Of a stretch of DNA of 64,000 bases, positions 1 to 11,839 are shown one piece after another. The position numbers were made by a program, and so were the translations under genes. Position 1 is the first letter of the stretch. The number at the start of each line of letters is the position of its first letter. The stretch is from assembly GCA_032622095.1 (NCBI GenBank), contig CP136062.1, forward strand, positions 198,843,887 to 198,907,886, written 5' to 3'. This DNA is from Siphonodentalium dalli (Eukaryota; Mollusca; Scaphopoda; Gadilida; Siphonodentaliidae). A model generated the notes under the pieces. The model was given only the letters and a program-made list of their open reading frames with translations. It ran no database searches and was not told the origin of the DNA.

Positions 1-150
1 TGGACTATTGCACCTTTGGAGTATTAATACTTCGGACTATTCGGTCTTCGTAGTATTGGGCCTTCGGAATATCGGACCTTCTCGGAGTGCCGCGTCTTCG
101 GAATAGCAGACCTTCCGAGTATTGCACATGTCTTCGGAATAAAGGTGCGT
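1..150. repeat. Degenerate short tandem repeat
   Basis: Variants of CTTCGGA(A/G)TATTGGAC recur about every 15 bp from the window edge to about position 130. The array may continue to the left of the window. Confidence 0.6.
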
Positions 151-1110
151 AACCGGGATGTGGTATTAATTGATATTAAATCTACATACTACATACCAAA
201 TCCCACGGTATTCTGAATAATATTAGCAACTATATACATGCATGTTCCATATAACCAGACAGACGCCCGGACACATGGACGGACATGCTGATTATAAAAG
301 TCCTCCGAAAAAAGATCGGGTCACAAAATAATAAAGTGAATGGTAAATTGTCTGGTCTACCAGCCAGGTAGGTGTTATGGCTATATGTAATGATATGGAG
401 GCTTTCATGAGCAACTGATTTATACACAATTAGCGTGTGTTTCGTCAATTTGGATGGATACCCACATTAAAACTGTTCACGACCCCCTCCAATACACTGA
501 GGTGTTCTCTGTTTGTATACGCATAGAAAAATTAGTATCCTCAACAATTGAGTGGTATAATGTATGATTTATATGGTGGTTTATATACTAGAAAGCATAT
601 TTATAATAGCACTCTGGATTTTCACGAATCTCCAGGCCAACACGTAGCGCAAACACTCGACTAGATAAATATATATATACACACAGAGACAATCAACATA
701 TTACTCAAATGTGTAAATTTCGCATTGGAGGACCACGATTGCAGGATAATTTATGTTATCTATTTTTTAACCTGGGTGACCCCCTCCCACAACTCATGGT
801 ATAAGGACCAATTCAGTGCTACTAACAGGTCCTTTACATGATTCGAAACCCATGGGATAAGGACCAATTCAGCGCTAATAACAGATCCTTTACCTGGAAA
901 TTACCAATTATTTAGTACTACATGTAATACATACAGCGTTCCAATGTACCGTTAGTTTTAAGGTAAACCTTCATTGTTTGAAGATTGAGTTGTCATGATC
1001 ACCAATGATGAAATAACTTCAAATAAGCCATATTTACACCGCTTTAACTTAACTAATATATCATGAAATTTATTAGATTTATTAAATGGTATATTACGTG
1101 ACCACCGTAC
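151..1110. other. Non-coding stretch with a short direct duplication
   Basis: No exon is supported here. If the protease-homologue gene is real, this is its intron 3. Bases 795-837 and 851-893 are near-identical direct copies of a 43 bp block (GGTATAAGGACCAATTCAG core). The rest is AT-rich with no recognisable signal. Confidence 0.5.
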
Positions 1111-1324
1111 CTGAATGGTAGCAAGCTCTTGATACAGGAGGCGCTTGTAATCACTGTTGTTTCGTCTTTGAGAACTCCGGCACACAGGGGTGGAAGTGTG
1201 TTCGTATTGGCCACGTTAGCTAACGAGATTTTTATAGCGACCAGCCATGGATATTCGCATTGTTTGGTGGGTTTTCCGTCTAGAATTCGTGGATTGATTT
1301 GTGGAATATCACTGTACTCGCATT
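1111..1324 (-). CDS. Exon 3 (partial gene): trypsin-like serine protease homologue, N-terminal part of domain
   Basis: On the minus strand the exon follows an acceptor (TTGTTTACAG) and ends at CAG|GTACGG. It enters in phase 1, matching the exit phase of the exon at 3264-3698, and leaves in phase 2. The product shows the start of an S1 chymotrypsin-fold domain: PRILDGK at the zymogen cleavage/IVGG position, EYPWLVAI, PLCAGVL for CGGSL, and VITSASC where active enzymes have VLTAAHC. The catalytic His57 position is therefore Ser, which predicts an inactive protease homologue. Such homologues act outside the cell in binding or regulatory roles; that is family knowledge. The Asp102 and Ser195 exons must lie left of the window and cannot be checked. 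A decayed gene is possible, but splice sites and frame are intact. Confidence 0.75.
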
Positions 1325-2347
1325 CTGTAAACAATATAGATACATTAGAGAGGTTTCGCGAAACTCACGGACAGAGTTACGATTACACGTTAAGGGTACC
1401 ACCTCATATGTTATGGTATACTGCGTCATCAAAGTATAATTTTTCACGAACCCTGTAGTTGTTGCCTCGAACAGTTAGAGCAGTGTACTTATGAACTACA
1501 AGTGGGTCATCGTAAAGAAATGATGAGGGTACCACCCTAACACTTGGAATCAGAAATCCGGCTTTCAAAAGACATGGAATCCAGGACCAAGTTTAATGAA
1601 ATAATTTGGAGAAAAACAATATTGTATACAATTAATTTAGACCAACAACGAGGCTATTTTTCTTCCCAGTTGAGTGTAATTCAGGAAGAATGCATGTTAG
1701 TCTATTCGGGTAGATCGCCATCAAACATCCTGGTGAATATAATAAAGTCAAAAATTAGTTATACTATGGGAACGAATTACGTTATTCAGTGATTTTATAG
1801 TGAGCTTATCAATTAATATCTATGGATTTACTCAATTTGGAAAGCAAATATGATGAAGTGTAAACTGATTGAATTGTTGAATTTATCTGTAAACTTGATC
1901 CGGTTATGATGTTAGTATCCGCCATACGAGACATGCGCAATCCGACGCAAGGCTCCAAACACCCTGAATCCGGCATACGCTCAAAGACATCCGGAATCTG
2001 GGGTACAAAAAAGGGGATAATAAGTCCCATTTTTTTGGCAATAAAAACAGTTTCGATTAAGACGAATAGTGAAATTGGGGAACATTCACGGACGGGCCTC
2101 AACTTCCCGAAGCGAAGAGATGACCCCCCCCCCCAGATTCGTTCTGCATCGGTGGGCTTCTATAATGTCATATCAAATTGTTTAGGACACACAAAGCACT
2201 ATTTATCTCTGGAAAAATAATTGCTATATGATGCGGTTCTGCCAATCCATTGTACCCAAGAAACTATATAATACTTTAATGTGAAGAGATAGACCACCTT
2301 TAATCCCTTATCATTGATAAGTAGTTATCCCATATAGGAAATGTTCA

Positions 2348-2397
2348 GATAATAAGTTCAACAAACGACCATATGCTGTTTGTTGAACTTATTATCT
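2348..2397. repeat. Perfect inverted repeat (20 bp arms)
   Basis: AGATAATAAGTTCAACAAAC is followed by an 10-base spacer and its exact reverse complement. A related but unpaired version lies near 2712-2733, just before the foldback element. Confidence 0.85.
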
Positions 2398-2740
2398 AAA
2401 AATTCATCTCAATAAATAGGGCTCCTTCTTCACCTGTATGTAATGTTGTCTCTGTTTTTATCACATTAACATACATCCCAAATGAATAATATATCATTCC
2501 AATGTATACTTGTATACCTGAATGGGTGAATCCATTTAGTATAGAAAGGGTTAATGTTACAACGGAGAACACATCGTACCGGCTTCCTCAGGGTTCTCCA
2601 AAGACAACGAAGGAATACACGGGAACAACCAACTAACAAACCATAAAACAAAATTGTAGCCCTTTCTTTACTAACTACTCGTTGAGGAGTAGTTCCCTTT
2701 GGGAAATGTTCAGATCATAATTTATTCAAACGGCCATATG

Positions 2741-3035
2741 TGACCCGCCATATCAAATCCAGTCGGAAGTCGGGATTTTTTTTACTCTGTGCCAATGCAT
2801 TCTCTTATATATGCGAGTCGACCATAGGTCGCCTCGCATATATAAGAGAATACATTGGCCTAACAATTTTTTACAATTTTAATAATATTTTCTTGTATTC
2901 TTTAACAATTTTATAATTTCACCCATACAGATCCCAGACAAACATGAGAAGACGACACTATTCTATATGCTTCTATATATGTGTGGGGATCCCTGCAGGG
3001 TAATGGATGTTTTTATTTTATGTCCTAAAAATGGT
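2741..3035. mobile_element. Truncated copy of the TGACCCGCC foldback element
   Basis: The left end TGACCCGCCATAT and the following ~290 bp match the complete element at 37421-37867. This includes an internal hairpin at about 2789-2860 with arms CAATGCATTCTCTTATATA. The right terminal repeat is missing, so it is a 3'-truncated non-autonomous copy. Confidence 0.8.
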
Positions 3036-3263
3036 AAGAAAAATTCCATACTTTGTATGATTGTATCTAAACATTCCCCACCAATGAATAGGAATCCTTC
3101 TACACTTATATTACCCGTTTGCATGTCTGCCTTCTGCTTGCATTTCCAAATCGTCCCTCCAAATGAATATTATACCATTTCAATGTATACGTTTATGACT
3201 GTGTCGTAGAATCAATTTACTAAATAAAGTATAACGGAACTGAGTGTATAGTTTGTAACTTAC

Positions 3264-3698
3264 TCTTCGTCGGGGGTGGAGGGGGTGCGGGTGTAGTGCT
3301 TGCTGCGGTTGTAGTAGTTGATGGCGTAGTAGTCGTAGTTGTAGTAGGCGATGCTGTTGTTGTTTTTGTTGTCGTCGTCGTCGCCTTCGTCGTTGTTGTT
3401 GTTTTCATTGTTGTTGTTGTCGTCGTTTTTGTTGTTGTTGTTGGGACCGCCGTAGTAGTGGTAGTGGTCTTCGTTGTTGTTGTTGTTGGTTGCTGGGTGG
3501 TTGTCGGAACAGTTGTCGTGGGTATTGGCGTAGATGTCGTTACGGAGGGAGTTTTGCCCTCACATAAAGCGCACCATGATTCGCAGAAGGTTTGGTATTC
3601 CCGGTAAGGCGCGTACTTGGTCATATACTCCGCATCGCCGGGAGTACTCGTTGCTGGGTCAAGCCATGGGTTTCTCTTATAGAAATTACACACGGTAT
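3264..3698 (-). CDS. Exon 2: Cys-rich segment plus Thr-rich mucin-like linker of the secreted protease homologue
   Basis: The exon is bounded by TTCTTTGCAG on its 5' side and AAGA|GTAAGT on its 3' side (minus strand). It is 435 nt, phase 1 in and phase 1 out. The first ~50 residues contain VCNFYKRNPW and FCESWCALCEG. The closing C-x3-C-x2-C pattern recalls the end of ShK-type domains, but the whole domain does not fit that profile well. About 90 residues of Thr/Pro/Ser/Lys blocks follow, ending in PAPPPPPTK, a typical O-glycosylated spacer. Spliced to the next exon it leads directly into the trypsin-like domain. A Val-rich frame on the opposite strand is only the complement of the Thr codons. 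Confidence 0.75.
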
Positions 3699-4550
3699 CT
3701 GCAAAGAATTGTCGACGTGCGAGTAAGATTCACCATAACCGACCTTTGTGGCGCCTTTTGCAAAATTAAAGCTCTATAGAGTAACAAAATACTGTATATC
3801 ACCACTGAGTGTTATTTCGTGGGAAGATCACAATTGATCACGATTGATTTCGCTCCGCATTCGGTGATCGAATAGATCCTAATCGTTATTTCGTGTTAAC
3901 CCAGCATTCATAATGTATACAAACCGCAATTTTATAACCCAATAAAACATAATAATCCGTCCCTTGAATACATATTTGTATAGCATATAAAGGATCCATA
4001 TAAAAGTAATTAAAATACGAAGACAAATGTGTGCTGTCGAGTGTAAACGGCGAGAATTTTACTGACACTAGGCTGACTAGGCATTATTGATAGTACCGCT
4101 GTGGGAGCACTTCGCTTGAGATTCAATAGATGGCGAAGCATGTCAATTTCATCATGTTCATTTCATAATTCCCATCCATAAAATATCGACCCCACACATG
4201 TCGTTTCAACGATACTCGACGAGTAACGTCATCATGTAGCGTTCGTCATTGACCAAATTCACGTGAACCTGAATGTATCTTCTGCTATTCCTATTTTATC
4301 CAAGAAATAGTAGGATTATATGATATGTATGGATTATCAGATACAGGTATGTACTATCTAGTCTTATAACAATTCCATATATGTAAAGATACATAGTCCG
4401 ATTTAACGCCACTAAATTACTTATTATTCGGCGTTGGGTGGTAAAAAATATTTTGAATTGAATCGAGGAACACACCCTTCAAAGCTCAGAGTTATCAGAT
4501 TTAGATTTTTGAAATGTGTTATTTTTCACCACGTGGACTATCTGGCGGCC
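3699..4550. other. Intronic stretch; partial TTAA-family sequence
   Basis: No exon seen. Bases ~4404-4550 match the left half of the TTAA-family elements found at 11396 and 22130 (TAAATTACT, AAGCTCAGAGTTATCAGAT, TTTGAAAT.TGTTATTTTTCACCAC), without recognisable ends. Confidence 0.5.
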
Positions 4551-4589
4551 AAGCAAAAATTCCGCTGACATCTTCCAGAAATAGTACAG

Positions 4590-4800
4590 ACATGCGCGGA
4601 TGCCGTTACGAGATGTCCCGCACTGTCACGGCTCCCTGAAGGATCAGTGTCATCAGTGGCGATCGCAATGGCTAATCGGAATTTATGACGATGAAAAGTA
4701 TCGCTATCATCCAGGATTAATGGACATTCGTAAACAAGATGGTCGATGCCATAGTTCGAGACCATTTAGTTGCCGAATGTCCAGTCGCGAGTCAATTAAT
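4590..4800 (-). pseudogene. Possible LINE C-terminal fragment (zinc-knuckle region)
   Basis: Minus-strand frames, joined across one frameshift, read RLATGHSATK followed by YGIDHLVYECPLILDD and FHRHKF. This resembles the cysteine/histidine motif near the C terminus of non-LTR retrotransposon polymerases (GH...H.L.ECP). It is short and frameshifted, so only tentative. Confidence 0.35.
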
Positions 4801-5289
4801 CGACTTAAAAATAATTCCGATAAATCTCGAAAAATAAGACGTTCACGAACGCTTTTATGGGAAAAAAATAGTCCTTCGCTGACAACAAAACCACGCCCAT
4901 TGATACGGCCCTTGTGAGTGGTAATTGAATGTGGAGTTTGCCGTGAATACATTGGGAATAAAACAACGCGGTGCAAATACTTTCGAAAATAAACGTTGAT
5001 GTAAGCAAACATAATAAAATATTTGTTTTGGGCTGAACATACGGTGGACGCAATTGAATTTGTAATTTGGTCACGTATGCTTATGTTTGACTCGAATACT
5101 GCATTGATATTAGCAGGACATTGTTGTGTAATGAAGAACAGTAAATTCATTACCGCTGACGTAAGGTTTCAATGCGTTTCCGCTGATATGCAAAAGAACA
5201 GTAAACATACAGTTTACGAATATCGACTTGTGGTATACGACATGAATGTTCTACAATGTAGATTACGAATGTCGGCAAGTGACTGAATT

Positions 5290-5893
5290 TAATTCTTTAA
5301 TTCTTTATTTATTTAATGAAGATTGGCCATAGCCCCTGATCATTCGGGCTTCTCCTCGAACATAATAATGGCGAAAGCATTTACAATGAAAACAATAAAA
5401 GAAAAATATAAACAAATAGTGGAGGATATAGGATATAGAAAGATGGTAGAGAAAGAAAGTAAAGAATATAGTATGGCTGGTAATAGACTGCGCATTTGGT
5501 GACTATCGAATTTACTAATGGTAAAATAAATGGTTGTTTGGGCAATTTAGTTCGGATGTATATATAATTTAGGGACTATTTATTCTTAGATATTCGTTAA
5601 TCTAGTCGAATACAAAGTCAAACAACTTTGAGTTTTCAGTCACATTTAAGTCGGGAGATCTATTCAATAGTAATTTAATTGTGTATTTAGGACATAATTA
5701 TCTCAACAATGTTTTCAAATTTAATTTTCGGGCAAATTAATTTTCCGACTTGTTGATAGAGCTTAATCCGAGCAGCAGAATAGGCCGGACACATCACCAG
5801 AAAGCGTTCAATGTTTTCTGGATGGTTAGGACAATTAGGACAGCGATCAGATTGGATTATATTCACTTTTTTAAGTCGACATTCAGACTTGAA
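5290..5893 (-). mobile_element. Non-LTR retrotransposon 3' end (C-terminal knuckle plus 3' UTR)
   Basis: From about 5893 the minus strand reads LRFSSLNVDLKKVN, then DRCPNCPNHPENIERFLVMC and PAYSAARIKLYQ. This is the Cys/His knuckle and CP.Y..R signature at the C terminus of many LINE polymerases. A stop follows at 5687-5689. The 3' UTR ends with a short AAGAATTA-type tail near 5290-5315. Everything upstream of the knuckle is lost, as expected for 5' truncation. Confidence 0.75.
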
Positions 5894-5901
5894 AATCTAA
5901 G

Positions 5902-6208
5902 CACAGGAGCTTGGAATTTGGTCAAAACCCCTCTTTTATTGGCGGAACCACCACCCGGGACCAAAGGTCACGGAAGGAACGAAACAGAAAATTGTTGCCA
6001 CCTATTTTGAACTCAACTGTATTCCTACAAAAAATATATTTTCACTAAAAACTGTTGGTACCTCTAACACCTTAGATGCCAATCTACAACATTCCATAGG
6101 TATATTTTTCCAGTTCATCGAAAACCTCACTTTATTTCGGTAATGTATTGTAAATTCACCTACGAACACAAATCTGCGACACCTACATCACCCGTTCTAG
6201 AATCTGAG
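5902..6208 (+). repeat. Left arm of a 2.6 kb-wide inverted repeat pair
   Basis: About 305 bp, from CACAGGAGCTTGGAATTTGG to CACCCGTTCTAGAATCTGA, recurs in reverse orientation at 8188-8491 with few differences. The arm keeps one frame open through most of its length (WSKPLFYWRNHHPGPKVTEG..). The same frame is open in the other arm. Product not recognised. Confidence 0.85.
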
Positions 6209-8187
6209 TAGCGGAAATGGTACCGAAATATGCGGAAACTTTAAAACTATGATCCGGAGACGGATAGCATGAACGTACCGTTTATAATTTCGAACATAGC
6301 TGCTGATTACATGTTTATTACATGACCGTACCGATGCACTGATCATCACCACTGGCAGCATTGCTAGAGACTAACATTGGTGCGATCGTCGTGTAATTAG
6401 TCATAGAAACATGGCCGCCGTCGGATTTCAGCCACTCGTTTCATCGACCATGAAAGTTACGCCGATGGAGTCATTGTCACAAGACTCCGGTCAGTGAAGG
6501 TCACATTCGTAGCCAGTGTAGCCAGCTTATTTCACCGGCGATCACATTCGTAGTCAGCTTTTCTAATTCGTGGTTTATATTGCCCGAAATATGACGTCAT
6601 CACGTTCGTGACTAAAATGTCGACGTCATGCTCCAAAACTGACTTCGTTTATCAACTTATATTGGAATATAATTCGAGCATTCCAACGACATTGATCCGA
6701 AACATCAGGTTATAAATGAACTTATATCAAAACTAAATTCAAGTTGTTTTCATGCATCCATCAACTCAGAAAAATTAGATTGAGGCTCGCCTGAATATGA
6801 AAAGCTGGCTACAAATGTGATCGCCATAGAAAGCTGGCTACATTTGTGATCGATTAAAAAACCTGGCTACGAATGTGATCGGATCGCGGAGCCTTGTGAC
6901 AGTGACCCCATCAGAGAAAGTTACATTAAGTAATGTTTTTAATATTTTTTTGATTTTGAGAAAAACAATGCCGATGGTGGCTAGCTGTCTTTAATTTAAA
7001 AATTGAATTTCCAATTCATGAGCACAGGCTATATAATCATATGCATAACGCCATTCTTTGAGAGTTTTGGTGCTGATTCGTTACGACACACGAGTCACGA
7101 GTGACGTATACTATTTATAGATCCTGGTACCGGTACAGTTGACAATACTTATAGTTGCTTATTAAATAAAATTTATATTAGCGAGTTTATCACTAACTCA
7201 AATTTATAAACTAGTTATTCGGTAAACCAGTTTGTATTATATACAACTTGCAAACGCACAAATAAAACGTATACTGTGAAGAATACGCAGGTTAATTTTG
7301 TGCTCTTACATTAAAGAATCTTATTACATTTTGTTACTGTATTTGGCATATTAATGGCGAGTTTTTGTACCCTACATTGACAAATTTGAATTTCGCGAAA
7401 CTAAACACTCGTTCTATATATGCATGGCCAATATCGTTACCTAACTCAAGAAAAATGTCTTCTCTCATCAACTAAGACATATATTTGTTCGTCAGAACTA
7501 GTAAAAAAACCAGCATTTGATGTGGAAATAATTAAGATATTCTGGCAACGAATCTGCACCAAAACGCACAAAGGAATCGCTTCATGCATAGGCATATATA
7601 CCAGGCCTCCCCGTGAGTCTATATATCTTTTTCTTCTACTTCGTGATATTCGACCAGTAATCAGTTGGTTGATTACTATTACTATTATATGATGGATATT
7701 TTAGGCCTATACAACGGAGCGCGACACAAGCTCCTATGAGAGAGAGAGAGGGGGAGCTAGAGAGTTTTGGTCCCTGTGACCAATCATTGCAACCAGTAGC
7801 ATTACAAAGTCAGGTAGTACATATAGGCCTACCTGTACATAACGAACATAAAACAAGAAGAAAAAAACAATACCAGGTGGTCGTGCCATAAATAGAAATA
7901 AATTAAATATGAAATATATGTACAAATTACCATTCAGTCTAATGAAGAACAGCAGACACAGAAAAATACATAAATTTTCAGGAAAATGCACAAAACATCA
8001 GGATTAGATCTTCAAAAACGAGCATATTATGACGCAAACATAAACAGATTTAAGTTTTCTGGCGCCTAAGTTCGAAAACTGCACGCACTTTCAAATAATT
8101 TTGAATTTCGCGGGCTTTAAATTTAGGTTTCGATTTTATTTCGTTCCGACTTTGTTATTCCGAAAAAATGGTTTTGTGCCATTTGTC
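6209..8187. other. Spacer between the inverted arms
   Basis: Contains an imperfect inverted repeat (6462-6913), a GA-rich run near 7737-7760 and no recognisable coding exon or transposase. Confidence 0.5.
6462..6913. repeat. Imperfect foldback element
   Basis: CGATGGAGTCATTGTCACAAG at the left pairs with CTTGTGACAGTGACCCCATC at the right. The arms also carry repeated GCTGGCTAC.AATGTGATCG motifs in inverted order (four to five copies). Likely a non-autonomous foldback element. Confidence 0.65.
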
Positions 8188-8491
8188 ATTCAGATTCTAG
8201 AACGGGTGGTGTAGGTGTCGCAGATTTGTTCGTTGGTGAATTTACAATACATTACCGAAATAAAGTGAGGTTTTCGAAGAACTGGAAAAATATACCTATG
8301 GAATGTTGTAGATTGGCATCTAAGGTGTAAGAGGTACCAAAAGTTTTTAGTGAAAATAATTTTTTTGTAGGAATACAGTCGAGTTCAAAATAGGTGGCAA
8401 CAATTTTCTGTTTCGTTCCTTCCGTGACCTTTGGTCCCGGGTGGTGGTTCCGCCAATAAAAGAGGGGTTTTGACCAAATTCCAAGCTCCTG
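8188..8491 (-). repeat. Right arm of the inverted repeat pair
   Basis: Reverse complement of 5902-6208. The minus-strand frame here is part of a longer 165-codon open frame (8252-8749) containing FYWRNHHPGPKVTEG and LDANLQHSIGIFFQF. No family is recognised. Confidence 0.8.
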
Positions 8492-9482
8492 TGATCTAAG
8501 ACGCATTTCACAGTGAAATGAACGTGCTTTTCCGACACCATATGCAAACGACTGAATTACGCGGGCTTCATAAGCAATGCGCATGTGTTCAATCTTGTAT
8601 GCGGATGTAGCAGATAATAATAATGTATATTGGGTCAATGTACATATACAGATATAATTGACAACAAAGTATGAATAAAATGTACACTGCCCGGGCGGTG
8701 TCGTGGTCACGAGGTCGTCTTCCCACACCGCCCTGGCGGATAAATACATAATATTTATTTACAAATCGGTAATCCTGTTTCATTCATGCAAATAGACATG
8801 TTATATGGCACCATGCTAGTTACACGTGGATATATACCATGTGTTTACATTTATGATAACACTTGTTGGGGAATTTCAATTTGAACTAGGAATACTATAT
8901 GTGGAAGATGTACACCACACTAGCTCATCGACTAAACTGGCAAGAAAAAACGTTATTACAGGACTTTTTCGGCAAATATGATATCGTGATTGCTATTGAA
9001 GCATGAAATTTCCAACTGTCAACAAATTTCCTAAGTTGGGGGGGGGGGGGGGAGTTGCCACGTCTCTGCACAACTGAAAAGTTTCGAGTGTTCGAAGTGT
9101 TCTCCTAAACTTTATTGGAATTTGATTCAGGAGAGCTGTTAAAAATTATTGCCCTCATCAATGAACAAACTATAACTTGAAAAAAAGACGCGATTGCATG
9201 GGTGCGGATTGTCAGCTGATTTGGGTCCAACTAAGTATATAAAATCGAAGAAATGCATGACTTTCACCACAAACATGAACATTATAAATATAATATACAA
9301 ATGAATGCGTGTGCATAATAATGAGCGGTGTTTGACACTGGGAGAACATTAACCCTTGCCGGAGACCACGTGGACCCCAAAATCTGACACAGAATCGGCG
9401 TGTTCGCTGTTTAGCCCCGCCTCCGGAATCTGATTGTAATATATAGAATCGGATTCCCACGAAACAACGCCTCTTGTTAAGA
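8492..9482. other. Unassigned intronic sequence
   Basis: No exon supported. Contains a G15 tract at 9038-9052. Confidence 0.5.
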
Positions 9483-9560
9483 GGTCCTGCTAATTTGCCA
9501 TGGTGTTGGTCGGTCCTGCTGAATTGATATGATGCTGGTGTAGCAAACTGATGCTGTTAA
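9483..9560. repeat. Inverted copy of the GGTCCTGCTGAATTG repeat
   Basis: GTCCTGCTAATTTGCCATGG and GGTCCTGCTGAATTGATATG are reverse complements of the units at 12250-12380. A second inverted copy lies at 10741-10800. The arrangement suggests minisatellite-type terminal repeats of one or more elements. Confidence 0.6.
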
Positions 9561-10740
9561 GAAAATTGAATTGAATATTTATCGCAGAAACACGCACTCG
9601 ACCGAGAGCCACTAACAAGTTATAGATTCACCAGCATCGGTCGCTGATCGGAAGACACATTTGAATGCAGCACTATTTCTTTGGTAATGCGCGTTAATTA
9701 CGTCACTGTGCTGTCAGGAGTCGCGCAATCGAGCCAATTGTTGTTTTCTATTGATACTATTAAAAGGAAGTTGTTCTGGTGCTGGTACGAGTAACACCAT
9801 GGAACGTACCTATGAAAAGCATATTTCACCTCAGAGACCATCTCTACCCGAGCGCTTCCTTTCTGAACTTGTAACCGGCTGGGTACTAGTCCGTGTTTCT
9901 ATATTTAACATGGGATTTTCCAGCAAAAATGGCGAAACACGATCGCTCCAATGTCAAATTTTCTATGAGCTTTGAGAACAATTCCCACGCTAAAACATAA
10001 TGACATAATAGAAAATCAGAGCGGTAGTTTTGTTGACGATTTTCGCAAGCTACTCGTCAAAATTGCAGCAAATTAGAACTTTTGTGTATGACTTGCCCTT
10101 CGAGTTGCATGTGACAATGCCGTACACGTGCGTTTATACTTTTGTGATGATAAAATAATCGGAGAACCAAATATCACCGTTGCGAAATATAGTTCTTTGC
10201 TTCTAGTGGTACTTTCCAAACTTAACGTACGAAATTACACAAACTTTAATCGATATTTTGTGTGTTTATCAAGGGCAGCATGTTGCTCTGTTCGCTTAGT
10301 ATATATCTTAATATCGCGGAAGTCCACCAAATGTGGGGAAATGTCGCCGATAGCAGCGGTCTTACTGAGTCATCAATGGAGCATGTAATGTCGATAAAAA
10401 GTGCTTTTCGTGAAGTTTCTTGTAACTTTTGTTGGTGAATTGAATTACACTGGAGATAAGCGTACACCGTTTCGTTGAATATGCGAGGATTCAAGCATCA
10501 ATACAATTTGTGAGCTCGCCTGCTAGCCGGATCGTTCACAAAATGTATTCAGATTCGAATCCCGGATTATTCAACGAAACATGCAGTAGATTTATCCTCT
10601 AAATATGTGCTACTGATCCGCTACTGATCAGCAGCCGAATCAGTATTTAGTTTATCATGCATTTGTCTTGAGCTTGAGACGATTGCACTGAACTAACCAA
10701 TGCAGCTTCCGTGTATACGTATTAAGTGGTTATACGTCCA
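9561..10740. other. Unassigned intronic sequence
   Basis: No supported exon, RNA gene or element in this stretch. Confidence 0.4.
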
Positions 10741-10800
10741 TGGTCCTGCTAATTTGCTATGATGTTGGTGGGTTCTGCTGATTTAGCTATGGTTATAATT
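10741..10800. repeat. Second inverted copy of the GGTCCTGCT repeat
   Basis: GGTCCTGCTAATTTGCTATG and GGTTCTGCTGATTTAGCTATG face the tandem array at 12250-12380, forming the left side of a possible 1.64 kb element. Confidence 0.55.
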
Positions 10801-10824
10801 GGCTGTTCAACATGATGCTCTTAA

Positions 10825-11391
10825 CCCTTTAAGTGCCAGGGGCCGATCTCATCGGCCCTAATTTACGGTCTGTAAAATCGGCCCTAAAAAATAAAAACCA
10901 TTTTTTTTTGTTTTTTTTTTGGGTTGAATTCTTTTTGGGTGTCTTTGCATTCTATAGCGAATTTAAAAAACAAACTGGATAAAACCTTAGGGGCATATTA
11001 TAACTCAAAACTATCACCAAGTATTCATACTAATAATTTTGATGCCCATGAAAAACGTAAGATTCCCTGGCACTAAACCTACAAAATAAGTCTGTTAAAG
11101 AAGTATATAAGAAAAAATTATTAAAATTGTAAAAAATTGTAAAAAATAATAACAAATGATGAAAAATTGTTAGGCCAATGCATTCTCTTATATATGCGAG
11201 GCGACATATGGTCGACTCGCATATATAAGAGAATGCATTGGCACAGGGCATAACTGTAACCACCACAATGTGGTCAATGAGCCGGTTCCAATGATATCCA
11301 TATTTGTATGGTTTTATTGAGACAGACCCAAGATAATTTAGGCTGTTGCAGCTTTATTTGGCCGTTTTTGGCCGGTTTGTTGGGTAAAGGG
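10825..11391. mobile_element. piggyBac-type non-autonomous element, TTAA target duplication
   Basis: The element begins CCCTTTAAGTGCC and ends GTAAAGGG. It is flanked on both sides by TTAA (10821-10824 and 11392-11395). TTAA duplication with CCC-starting ends is the piggyBac signature (family knowledge). It carries, at about 11173-11241, a hairpin copy from the TGACCCGCC foldback family. No transposase remains. Confidence 0.75.
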
Positions 11392-11395
11392 TTAA

Positions 11396-11835
11396 AGATT
11401 CATAAGCCGAATTAACGCTAGCAAATACTATTTCTTTGGCTGCGGGGGTAAACAAATATTTGAATCGAGTATCGGAACCCACCCATCAAAGCTGAGAGTA
11501 ATCAGACATCGATTTTTGAAATCTATTATTTTTTACCACCGGTACGTTTTAATGGCCTGGTAAAAAAAAGTTGACGAGAAGACGGTCTTGGACCAAATGG
11601 CGGATGAAGATGGATAACTCTAAATTCAAGTGGCTTTTTCTGGTCAGATATTTGACAAACGGCCATATTTCGTTGAACATAATATTGATAAATAACAGGT
11701 TTTGGGAAATTATATACTATAGTTGACTGTGGTTAGCATTATTTTTGGGCAATTAATCGAATATAATAACTCAAATTTTTTTGTTTGTTGTTGGAATCTG
11801 ATGATATGAAGATCATCTAATCGGATTGAGTACCT
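11396..11835 (+). mobile_element. TTAA-target MITE (440 bp), longer subfamily
   Basis: Flanked by TTAA at 11392-11395 and 11836-11839. The left end is AGATTCATAAGCCG and the right end CGGATTGAGTACCT. Its body matches the two outer parts of the large element at 22130-25209 and acts as an uninterrupted reference for it. It shares its left TTAA with the piggyBac-type element ending at 11391. Confidence 0.75.
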
Positions 11836-11839
11836 TTAA

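Larger units (their letters stand above)
1325..3263 (-). other. Putative intron 2 of the protease-homologue gene
   Basis: Bounded by GTAAGT at 3263-3258 and TTTACAG ending at 1325, minus strand, phase 1. It holds a hairpin (2348-2397), a truncated foldback element (2741-3035), a C11 tract near 2125 and otherwise unassigned AT-rich sequence. Confidence 0.55.

Noticed and set aside
1129-1458. 109-codon plus-strand frame
   Set aside because: Overlaps the protease exon, which has domain motifs and splice sites on the minus strand.
3296-3607. Val-rich 103-codon plus-strand frame
   Set aside because: It is the complement of ACN/GTN runs in the Thr-rich exon. Splice sites and phases support the minus strand only.
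4600-4917. 105-codon plus-strand frame
   Set aside because: No motif or splice sites, and the opposite strand has a better (still weak) LINE match.
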